A stretch of DNA of 64,000 nucleotides, from contig NC_064619.1 in assembly GCF_023898315.1 (NCBI RefSeq), positions 503,722,594 through 503,786,593 on the forward strand. The letters run 5' to 3'. Every line of letters starts with the position of its first letter. Position 1 is the stretch's first letter. The stretch is from Schistocerca nitens (lineage: Eukaryota > Arthropoda > Insecta > Orthoptera > Acrididae). A model generated the notes under the pieces. That model searched no databases. It worked only from the letters and a program-made list of their open reading frames with translations, and was not told the DNA's origin. The position numbers and the translations under genes were made by a program. Below are positions 22,265 to 30,504 of the stretch, piece by piece.

Positions 22265-22527
22265 GCTGGAAGATACTACTGTGGTCGTTTTGGAAAAACG
22301 CAAACTTTTGGTTATGCTCTGTATTAGACCCATTAAGGAATTTATCTGTGTCCAGCCTCCCAGATGGTGAAGCGGAATAAATCAGTCAAGAGATTTGCTA
22401 CGTGCTGTGCCATGTTCGGCCGTCGAAAGATAACATCTCTTCTGCTGAAAGGGCAGCTATTCTTCTATTGGAGAAGTCGAAGACGTGGTAGTTCGATCAA
22501 CACATGAGAGGAATTCCACAGTCCTCT
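22265..22527. other. Unassigned sequence
   Basis: A short open stretch (about 22,370-22,500) has no domain I recognise. It may belong to the element whose inverted arm begins at 22,528. Confidence 0.25.
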
Positions 22528-22740
22528 TTGCAGTGATGGTCTGTGCTAGGCAAATGGGTGCCTTACCTAGTGAACAAGTTAAAAAAAAACGATATAAAAT
22601 GACCATACTGAAGTGATGAAAATGAAGATTCTTTCACTGTCGACAAAGAGTTCGCTGTCGAAACGCTGATATTGGCTTTCGGCTGAAATTACAAGGGTTG
22701 TGCGAAAAGTGAGTTCCGATCGGTTGCGAAATAGAAACCA
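22528..22740 (+). repeat. Left arm of a long imperfect inverted repeat
   Basis: The arm starts ttgcagtgatggtctgtgct. It contains actgtcgacaaagagttcg and aaacgctgatattggcttt, and runs into gagttccgatcggttgcga. It pairs in reverse complement with 24,693-25,088. The inner 50 bp are the end of a mariner element; the outer 164 bp are a different sequence. Confidence 0.85.
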
Positions 22741-22984
22741 CAGTGAAAACCAGAAACGTTATATTTGCAACAGTTAGGTACACCTTCCACCTACTTCTCT
22801 ACATAGTCGCCGCTCCAATTTCGAGTTTTGTCGTAGTGTTGTATCAACTTTCCAATATCCTCGTCATAGAAAGCAGCCGCCTGTATTTTTGGCCAGTTAT
22901 CTGCACTGGTCTGCAGCTCGTTGTCTGTGGAAAAATTTTGTCATCATAGCCAGAGGTTCTTGTGAACTTTCTGGACAACCCTCG
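22692..22984 (-). mobile_element. Mariner deletion derivative (293 bp), TA-flanked
   Basis: The left end (caagggttgtgcgaaaagt) and reverse-complemented right end (cgagggttgtccagaaagt) are mariner-type TIRs, with TA at 22,690-22,691 and 22,985-22,986. It retains only the transposase C-terminus. Confidence 0.85.
22791..22930 (-). pseudogene. Mariner transposase C-terminal fragment
   Basis: The minus strand reads an uninterrupted end containing AAAFYDEDIGKLIQHYDK and NWSGDYVEK, followed by TAG at 22,791-22,793. This is the standard C-terminal FYxxGIxKLVxRYDKCLxxxGDYVEK block of mariner transposases. No catalytic motif remains. Confidence 0.85.
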
Positions 22985-23124
22985 TATATGAGTTGCCAAA
23001 AATACTCAAGGAAAGGGGTTCTATTACACCCCTCTGTCCGTAATTCGGGTGCACTCAGTCACAACGCGGTGCATTATGTACCTGTTGTTCTTTGTCCCTT
23101 CGTCGGTAAATGTGAGTATAACAT

Positions 23125-24692
23125 CTACATGTAAATATATACTCCGCTAGCCACCAAGCGGTGTGTGGCGGAATGCACAATTTGCGTCAAAGTCATATTC
23201 CCCAACCTCCCTCTGTTCCACTTCCAGATCGCGCGAGGGGAAAACGACTGTCTGAACGCCTCAGTACCCAGCTCCAATTTCCCTTATCTTTGAATGGTGA
23301 TCACTGCACAATGTGAAAGTTGGTGGTAATAAAAGATGCTCTACATCTTCGGCGAAGATCGTATTTCGGAATTTACCGAGCAGCCCCTTCCGTTTAGCGT
23401 GCCGTCTATCTGCAAGTGTGCCCCACTTCAAACTTTCTATGAGATCTGTAACGCTCTCGCAATGGCTAAATGTACCAGTCACGAATCTTGCTACTCTTCT
23501 TTGGATCTTCTCAATTTCTTGAGTCAGACCAGACTGGTAATGGTCGCATACAGACGAACAATACTCTAAGACTGGACGAACTAACGTATTGTATTTCCTT
23601 TGTTGAAGGACTGCATTGCTTCAGGATGCTATCAATAAACCGCAATCTAGAGTTTGCCTTACCCGTCACTTGTGTAAACTGATCATTCCATTTGAGATTA
23701 TTTTGAATACTCACAGCCAGATACTTGACGGATGCTACCGCTTCCAAAGGCTGAGCATTTATTTAGTACGCGTACATTAATGGGGATTTTCGCCTTGTTA
23801 TTCGCAGTAGGTTACACTTACTAGTATTGATGTATAACTGCCAGACAATACACGACGCATTTATTTTCTGCAAATCCTCTATGATTTGTTCACAACTTTC
23901 GTGTGATACTACTTCCCTGTAGACTACAGCATCATCGGCAAACAGTCTAATGCCGCTGTCAATACTACCAACCAGATCGTTTATGTATATCGTAAAAAGC
24001 GGACCTTTTACGCTGCCCTGGAGCACCACTGATGGGACGCTTGCTTCTGTTGAAGTCACCCCGTTCAGGACGACATACTGCTCCCTGACTGTTAGAAAAC
24101 TTTCTTTCCAACCGCATATGTCATCGGATAGAACATAAGCGCGCACTTTTTGGAGCAAGCGATAGTGCGGAACTGAGTCGAACGCCGCACGGGATTAGCC
24201 TAGCGGTCTAGGACGCTGCAGTCATGGACTGTACGGCTGCTCCCGGCGGAGGTTCGAGGCCTCCCTCGGGCCTGGGTGTATTTGTTTGTCCTTAGGATAA
24301 TTTAGGTTAAGTAGTGTGTAAGCTTAGGGACTGATGACCTTAGCAGTTAAGTCCCATAAGATCTCACACACATTTGAACATTTTTTTGAGTCGAAAGCCT
24401 ATCGAAAGTCGAGAAATATGGCATCAAAGTATCCAGACCATGTTGTATATCATGCACAGAGGGCCATCTGTGACTCGCATGACCGCTGTTTCCTAAAACC
24501 ACGCCAGTTCCTGGAGATGAGCTTCTCAGAGTCTAGCAAGGTCATTATGTCTGAACACAAAATATGTTCCATGATTCTACAACAAATGTGTATCAGTGAA
24601 ATTGGCCGATAATTATGTGCATCCGATTTTCTACCATATTTATAGTTTGCTATGACCTCGACCTTCTTCCAGTGCCGTGGAACATTCCGTGC
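23125..24692 (-). pseudogene. CR1/jockey-type LINE reverse transcriptase remnant, interrupted by a SINE
   Basis: The reverse transcriptase is almost complete but in several frames. From the 5' side (right): NYRPISLIHICCRIMEH at about 24,590, then DAIFLDFR and AFDS near 24,400, where a SINE is inserted (24,184-24,387). It continues as VLQGSVKGPLFTIYINDLV and LFADDAVVYREV (FADD catalytic motif at about 23,919-23,943), then KYLAVSIQNNLKWNDQFT and RHAKRKGLLGKFRN in later frames to 23,261. The 3' UTR ends near 23,125 with an acatctacatgta-type tail (plus strand). The GVPQGS block reads VVLQGS, and stops and frameshifts make it inactive. The 5' part is missing from 24,692, where the inverted-repeat arm starts. 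Confidence 0.87.
24184..24387 (+). mobile_element. tRNA-derived SINE, head type 3 (gccgcacgggattagcc), inside the LINE RT
   Basis: The head has A-box-like ggattagcctagcgg and B-box-like ggttcgaggcc. The tail (tccttaggataatttaggtt, gggactgatgaccttagcag, catttgaac) is related to the tail of head type 1 SINEs. A target-site duplication gagtcgaa lies at 24,175-24,182 and 24,388-24,395, interrupting the RT gene just after its AFDS residues. Confidence 0.92.
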
Positions 24693-25088
24693 TTTCCATT
24701 TCGCGACCGATCGGAACTCAGTTTCTGATTTCAGCGGAAAGCCAATATCAGCGTTTGGACACCGAACTCTTTGTCGACAGTGAAGGAATCATCATTTTCA
24801 TCGCTTCAATATGGTCGTTTTATATCACTTTTTGAACCTGATCACTAGGCCGGGCGCTGTGGCCGAGCGGTTGTAGGCGCTTCAGTCCGGAACCACGCGT
24901 TTCCTACCGTCGCAGGTTCGAATCCTGCCTCGGGCATTGCCGTGTGTGATGTACTTAGGTTTAAGTAATTCTAAGTCTATGGGACTGATGACCTCCGATG
25001 TTACGTCCCATACTGCCTAGAGCCATTTGATTTTGAACCTGATCACTAGCTAGGGCACCCACTTGCCTAACACAGACCATCACTGCAA
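24693..25088 (-). repeat. Right arm of the long inverted repeat (split by a SINE)
   Basis: In reverse complement this arm matches 22,528-22,740: ttgcagtgatggtctgtgtt, actgtcgacaaagagttcgg, aaacgctgatattggctttc and gagttccgatcggtcgcga. The SINE at 24,849-25,031 splits it. At the inner edge the mariner terminus has lost about 20 bp relative to the left arm. Confidence 0.85.
24849..25031 (+). mobile_element. tRNA-derived SINE with 18-bp target-site duplication
   Basis: Head type 1 (gccgggcgctgtggccgagc, B-box ggttcgaatcc) with the usual tail (gggactgatgacctc, cctagagccatttg). The duplication tttgaacctgatcactag is exact at 24,831-24,848 and 25,032-25,049. Confidence 0.95.
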
Positions 25089-25139
25089 CTGTTTTTCAAT
25101 CCCAGATACGCCAAACACTATGTCAGACATCCTTGCGTT

Positions 25140-26490
25140 TGTTCGATGATTGAAATGGGGCATGGTGAACTACATCTCTAACTCAGTTAAATTCATTAGA
25201 CGAGTAAAAACATTACACTTAGGTCCTGCGGATACGGTTGTAAGCTTTAATGTCCTCCAGTTTACGCGTAGTCCACTCGAAGAATCTTTGAGTTTGAGCA
25301 GTGAAATCTTAGAATTAAAAATCTTAGCACTTTGTCTTCAAGTGTGTATTTAACTGAATAACAAGCTGTACGAAATAATTCACACAGCGGCTATGGGCAG
25401 CCCCCACCGCCCATCGTTGCTAACTATTTTTGGAGGATTTTGAGAGTAGAACACTGAAGAAAGCAGCTTAAAGCCAACATATTTCTGGAGATACGTTGAC
25501 GATATCTCACTAGTTCCAACAAATGCACCTTACACACTTTATCGTTTCTTGGATCGTTCTAATGCTCTTCGCCTTAGAATTATGTTTCCAATGGAAGTAT
25601 ATACATACAATGTCTGATACGGAAAACGGAAAATTTAAGATTTGTCGTATGTATTTCAACGGAACGGATTTTCCGAGAATCAGATCCGTCATACCTTGGA
25701 ATTTGCACCATCTCCGGAACTACAACAACATGAACGTGTATCAGTGGCTTTCCTACTGTATGCTGGGAGCGTATTACCAGAAGTAGGAAGAATTGTAAGC
25801 AGCTTTAAAATCGAGACTGTGTCTCATCCACCAGCGAAGATTAATCATTTTTTTGGGTTCTATTAAAGATGACCTGGGGCTAAGCAAACCCAATGTTTAT
25901 AAGATCCCGCGCCACTAAGGTCAAACTATTCATAGGGTTGAGGACACATGTGTGGAACATCGCCGTCATGCAATGTGGCCGAGCCTTGCTTTTGAGACAA
26001 ATTTCTTACAGTATTGTCGTCCGTGACTCGATAATCAAGGCACTCTCACAAGCGCTGTTTTATATTCGCTTTTAAAGTCGTTCTAGAAGCCTGAAAGAAA
26101 AATGATCATGTAGAAATGTAATGAGATACAGATTCTCATGAGATGCAGTTAGTCACTGTCGCTTCCAGTTACTGCGATTGTGTTGTGAAGGAATACACTG
26201 AAATTAGGTTGGCTGACAATTTTGTTAATGAGATTAACAGCTGTCGTGTGAGCAAGTCTTGGAACCCTCCGCTAACGTACATTAAAGCACGCAACTGATG
26301 GATGATTCTGGCGCTTCGTCATGGTATCCATAGCTCACTGCTTCCTGCCCTCACTGGTGATGGCGCTGGTCGTATCCTTCTGTCTTGGTCCATTTGCCGC
26401 TCACAGTTCGAAGATACTCATCAACAGTAGCCTCTCATCTGAATAATTACGACTCAGGTCCGTCGAGTTATTTTATCAACTTGAACTTTA
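25140..26490 (+). pseudogene. Penelope-like retroelement remnant (RT plus GIY-YIG region)
   Basis: The plus strand carries a decayed Penelope-like polyprotein. The frame at 25,150-25,353 (FIRRVKTLHLGPADTVVSFN, SPLEESLSLSSEI) matches the RT fingers. Next, about 25,385-25,430 reads AAMGSPHRPSL, the VAMGSPLSP block. The catalytic motif RYVDDISLV is at about 25,489-25,512. Then come NGFSENQIRH and PPAKINHFFGF, which link RT and endonuclease. A C-terminal stretch near 26,160-26,300 (EYTEIRLADNFVNEINSC, SKSWNPPLTYIKARN) matches the end of the GIY-YIG module. Stops and shifts are frequent, and part of the connection domain near 25,620 is deleted. It begins about 50 bp right of the inverted-repeat arm. 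Limits are approximate. Confidence 0.78.
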
Positions 26491-27239
26491 GGCTATAAAC
26501 CCCACAAAGATATTGCAAATTATTTGTCGGAGAAAACAGACGAAGTTAACACTCAGAGACCTTGTCTTAACGGTGAAGGTTTTGCTAAAACTACCAGTGT
26601 GCCATCTCGTATACGTCATCTCGTTGTCATAGTCTGATTGCAGAAAGGGATGGACTGCAATTTAGTAAATCTGAGTGCAATATCTGCCGCTTCTCCAGTT
26701 GGAACCTTATGCGACACTATGTAAAGCTTGTGATACTGCGCCTAGTTATGACCAGACACTGTGTAGTATGCTGAAAAAATTTCGAAAGAAATCCCAGGAA
26801 GTCCTAGAAACCAGTACATACAGTACTATAAAAATGGCTGTGTCTATATATGAATGTATGCATATATATTTGTAAGTACGTTCCACATCTCCTCCTTAAC
26901 CACCGGACTGAATTCAACCAAACTTTGTAAACATATCACTTACTGTCTGGAAAGAATCACTGTGAGGGTAATAACTACACATTACCTCTTCATTTTAAAA
27001 GTGCCGGCGGCAGAAGGTGGAACTAAGCTTTGTTTACATACGGGGCCGAAGGCGTCCGACATACTCGACAGAACGCGAATGACGCTCGTGGGCGTTACTA
27101 CTGCTATGTATTCTTAGTACAGTTCTGTCGGGAAGAGGAAAGGAAAGGTTTGCTAATAAGCGTTAGAAATAGCTCTGGAGAGAGTAGCAATCGCAGTAGG
27201 AAGGAGTGTAAGGACATTCTGTAATATTGTGAAACGATG
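26491..27239. other. Unassigned, with a dispersed-repeat fragment
   Basis: At about 26,880-27,070 lies another copy of the repeat seen at 4.25 and 39.1 kb (acatctcctccttaaccacc, attcaaccaaactttgtaa, tctggaaagaatcactgtg). The rest has no recognised feature. Confidence 0.4.
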
Positions 27240-28700
27240 TTGAGAGAGTCAGACGGAATTTTCAGAAAAATGTGACACCTTGGAAACTGAGACTGAGGAA
27301 GAAAACGAAATGTCCCGACAGCTTTGATAAGCGTTTACTGAAAAGAAAGTTTTTGAAGTAGGAATCCCCATTCTTCGAAATGTTTACAGTTAGTTGTAGA
27401 AGGATGCAGAAATTAATTTCACTGGGAAACAAACCACTATCTGGAAAATTTTTAAGGGTATGGGGTCTTATTTTAAAAAATGTAAAAATAGACCAACATT
27501 TCTGGTTGAGAGGCATGGTGTTCAAGCGTTCTTAGAACTTTGAGAGAAAACCAGAAACGTGCGAAGAAACCCATCGTGTATACTGATGAAACATTAGTGC
27601 ATACGCGCTATGCTGTCAGTAAAAGTTAGCAGCGTAGAGACGTACCAGGTGTGCGGAAAATTGGAAGTTGTGGACCAAGAGCAATAGTGGCTTATGCGGC
27701 AAAGGAAATGTTATTCTTTGGGAGAGCAGAGCTGATCTATTATTCAAGAAAACATCATAAGATTATCACAACGAAATGAAAAGTGAAAATTATATAAAAT
27801 GGTTGCAAGTGCATCCAATACCAAATACTTCAGGTGGAAGTATTGTAGTATTCAAATGGTTGAAATGGCTCTGAGCATTATAGGACTTAACACCGAGACC
27901 ATCAGTCCCCTAGAACTTAGAACTACTTAAACCTAACTAACCTAAGGACATTACACATATCCATGCCCGAGGCAGGATTCGAACCTGCGACGGTAGCGGT
28001 CGCGCGGTTCGAGACTGAAACACCCGGAACCGCACGGCCACAGCGGCCGGCTATTTTAGTATTAGACAGTGCACCTTCCCATTGTGTTTACTAAAATAAA
28101 GCGGCTAATCTTCTCGTCTAGCACATATGCAATAATGGCTGACTAAGCATAAAATTCGGTTCGGTGCAGATTTAACACGCAAACGAGCTCTTGGAAGTTG
28201 TGAAACGTTACAAACCCGAACCAGCATATACAGCTGATAGAGTACTGAAAGAATCCGGTAAAGGACTTACAGTGTTACGCCTTCCACCCTGCAACTGTGA
28301 TGTCAGCCCCATCGAACTTACTGTCTGAACTTTAATGAAACGGAAAGCTTCATCAAACAACATCAGCAGCGATACCCTTTTCCAACTTAAAAAAAAAAAT
28401 GACTACGGTCGTAATACAGTGCCTTAGGAAAAACGGCTGGTAGAAGGTTAAACTACTACGGACAAATAATGGCACAGAGACGCAGTGATGGACGAAGCTG
28501 TTGAGAGCGTAACTATTCAACTTCAACCAGACCGACAGTGAAATTTCATCGCGTGGTTCTGAGGGTATGTCGGACGAGGCACATTCAGCCTCGACAGAGA
28601 GAGCTGCTTCGGACATCAGAAAGAGCTCTACTGAGTCAACAGATGAGGCAGAACTGTGTGCAGAAGAGGTCACATTTTTTTGTTCCTGTCCTTCTTGTTT
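27240..28700 (+). pseudogene. IS630/Tc1-related DDE transposase remnant (DDE_3-like), interrupted by a SINE
   Basis: Pieces of one transposase read rightwards in changing frames. From about 27,560 it reads KKPIVYTDETLVHTRYAVSKS (first Asp), then a run through GVRKIGSCGPRAIVAYAAKE to YIKW near 27,800. The SINE at 27,853-28,051 follows. The second Asp block VLDSAPSH is at about 28,055-28,080, and KGLTVLRLPPCNCDVSPIEL (final Glu) at about 28,260-28,320. A Ser/Glu-rich tail (SDEAHSASTERAASDIRKSS at 28,567 onward) resembles the acidic C-termini of this family. Upstream sequence to 27,240 is stop-rich. A Tc1-like element is inserted just downstream at 28,756. Confidence 0.75.
27853..28051 (-). mobile_element. 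tRNA-derived SINE, head type 1, inside the DDE transposase
   Basis: Reverse complement starts gccggccgctgtggccgtgc with B-box ggttcgaatcc and ends in agccatttcaacc. The flanks tattgtagtatt (27,841-27,852) and tattttagtatt (28,052-28,063) are a 12-bp target duplication with one mismatch. Confidence 0.92.
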
Positions 28701-28755
28701 TATTTGGAATCCTTGTGTATGTGACTGTAATTACTTTTATTTGTCCATTAAAATA

Positions 28756-30177
28756 CACTCCTGGAAATTGAAATAAGAACACCGTGAATTCATTGTCCCA
28801 GGAAGGGGAAACTTTATTGACACATTCCTGGGGTCAGATACATCACATGATCACACTGACAGAACCACAGGCACATAGACACAGGCAACAGAGCATGCAC
28901 AATGTCGGCACTAGTACAGTGTATATCCACCTTTCGCAGCAATGCAGGCTGCTATTCTCCCATGGAGACGATCGTAGAGATGCTGGATGTAGTCCTGTGG
29001 AACGGCTTGCCATGCCATTTCCACCTGGCGCCTCAGTTGGACCAGCGTTCGTGCTGGACGTGCAGACCGCGTGAGACGACGCTTCATCCAGTCCCAAACA
29101 TGCTCAATGGGGGACAGATCCGGAGATCTTGCTGGCCAGGGTAGTTGACTTACACCTTCTAGAGCATGTTGGGTGGCACGGGATACATGCGGACGTGCAT
29201 TGTCCTGTTGGAACAGCACGTTCCCTTGCCGGTCTAGGAATGGTAGAACGATGGGTTCGATGACGGTTTGGATGTACCGTGCACTATTCAGTGTCCCCTC
29301 GACGATCACCAGTGGTGTACGGCCAGTGTAGGAGATCGCTCCCCACACCATGATGCCGGGTGTTGGCCCTGTGTGCCTCGGTTGTATGCAGACCTGATTG
29401 TGGCGCTCACCTGCACGGCGCCAAACACGCATACGACCATCATTGGCACCAAGGCAGAAGCGACTCTCATCGCTGAAGACGACACGTCTCCACTCGTCCC
29501 TCCATTCACGCCTGTCGCGACACCACTGGAGGCGGGCTGCACGATGTTGGGGCGTGAGCGGAAGACGGCCTAACGGTGTGGGGGACCGTAGCCCAGCTTC
29601 ATGGAGACGGTTGCGAATGGTCCTCGCCGATACCCCAGGAGCAACAGTGTCCCTAATTTGCTGGGAAGTGGCGGTGCGGTCCCCTACGGCACTGCGTAGG
29701 ATCCTACGGTCTTGGCGTGCATCCGTGCGTCGCTGCGGTCCGGTCCCAGGTCGACGGGCACGTGCACCTTCAGCCGACCACTGGCGACAACATCGATGTA
29801 CTGTGGAGACCTCACGCCCCACGTGTTGAGCAATTCGGCGGTACGTCCACCCGGCCTCCCGCATGCCTACTGTACCCCCTCGCTCAAAGTCCGTCAACTG
29901 CACATACGGTTCACGTCCACACTGTCGTGGCATGCTACCAGTGTTAAAGACTGCGATGGAGCTCCGTATGCCACGGCAAACTGGCTGACACTGACGGCGG
30001 CGGTGCACAAATGCTGCGCAGCTAGCGCCATTCGACGGCCAACACCGCGGTTCCTGGTGTGTCCGCTGTGCCGTGCGTGTGATCATTGCTTGTACAGCCC
30101 TCTCACAGTGTCCGGAGCAAGTATGGTGGGTCTGACACACCAGTGTCAATGTGTTCTTTTTTCCATTTCCAGGAGTG
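28756..30177 (-). mobile_element. Tc1-like DNA transposon copy 1, full length
   Basis: Both ends are present: left cactcctggaaattgaaata and reverse-complemented right cactcctggaaatggaaaaa. TA lies at 28,754-28,755 and 30,178-30,179. The 1,422-bp element has one uninterrupted transposase on the minus strand. It is close in sequence to the copy at 43.8-45.2 kb. Confidence 0.95.
28911..29933 (-). CDS. Tc1-like transposase, uninterrupted, DD32E spacing
   Basis: I take the ATG at 29,933 (MPRQCGREPYVQLTDFERG) as the start; the frame is open further upstream, but that sequence has no domain and lies beyond the usual N-terminus. The protein is 340 residues, typical for Tc1. Residues 10-120 hold two HTH units (AGWTYRRIAQHVGREVSTVH; TSQQIRDTVAPGVSARTIR) around a GRPR-like linker. 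The catalytic core has VVFSDESRFCLGANDGR, MVWGAISYTGRTPLV, FQQDNARPHVSR and SPDLSPIEHVWDWM. Counting between the second Asp and the Glu gives 32 residues, two fewer than the usual DD34E. It would bind the TIRs and cut and rejoin DNA at TA. This is the only full enzyme frame in the window without a visible defect. Confidence 0.93.
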   Translation of the reverse strand: MPRQCGREPYVQLTDFERGGTVGMREAGWTYRRIAQHVGREVSTVHRCCRQWSAEGARARRPGTGPQRRTDARQDRRILRSAVGDRTATSQQIRDTVAPGVSARTIRNRLHEAGLRSPTPLGRLPLTPQHRAARLQWCRDRREWRDEWRRVVFSDESRFCLGANDGRMRVWRRAGERHNQVCIQPRHTGPTPGIMVWGAISYTGRTPLVIVEGTLNSARYIQTVIEPIVLPFLDRQGNVLFQQDNARPHVSRATQHALEGVSQLPWPARSPDLSPIEHVWDWMKRRLTRSARPARTLVQLRRQVEMAWQAVPQDYIQHLYDRLHGRIAACIAAKGGYTLY

Positions 30178-30504
30178 TATTTAAACTTCTGAAAATGCTA
30201 ATGTACTGATTAAAAATGTAAAATATAATGACCTGTTCTTTTTGGTTGTGCAATAGATCAATAATGCGGTTTTCGCTACAAGGTTTAATAATAGATTATA
30301 GTGACCAAAGTAATTTCGCTAAAGATTTGAAAATACGTACAAATACTTACACACAAGGGCCCACTAGGGTGAATCACTCCAGGATGTGATACTACGGACC
30401 TTAACCTACAACACCATATATACGGTTTCAAAAGTCGGTGACCCCTTCCCCCCTCCCCAGTGGGGGCCCCTCTTTGTTAATTATTACACTGTACACCAAA
30501 ATTC

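Noticed and set aside
24849..24935. Possible functional tRNA genes at SINE heads (also at 34.25, 39.9, 46.05, 51.7 and 54.07 kb)
   Set aside because: They have A- and B-box-like motifs but continue into the shared SINE tail and are flanked by target duplications. The cloverleaf stems are not intact by eye.
29398..30209. Long plus-strand ORFs opposite the Tc1-like transposase (also 44,442-45,028)
   Set aside because: They are antisense shadows of a GC-rich coding strand. The minus strand holds all catalytic motifs.
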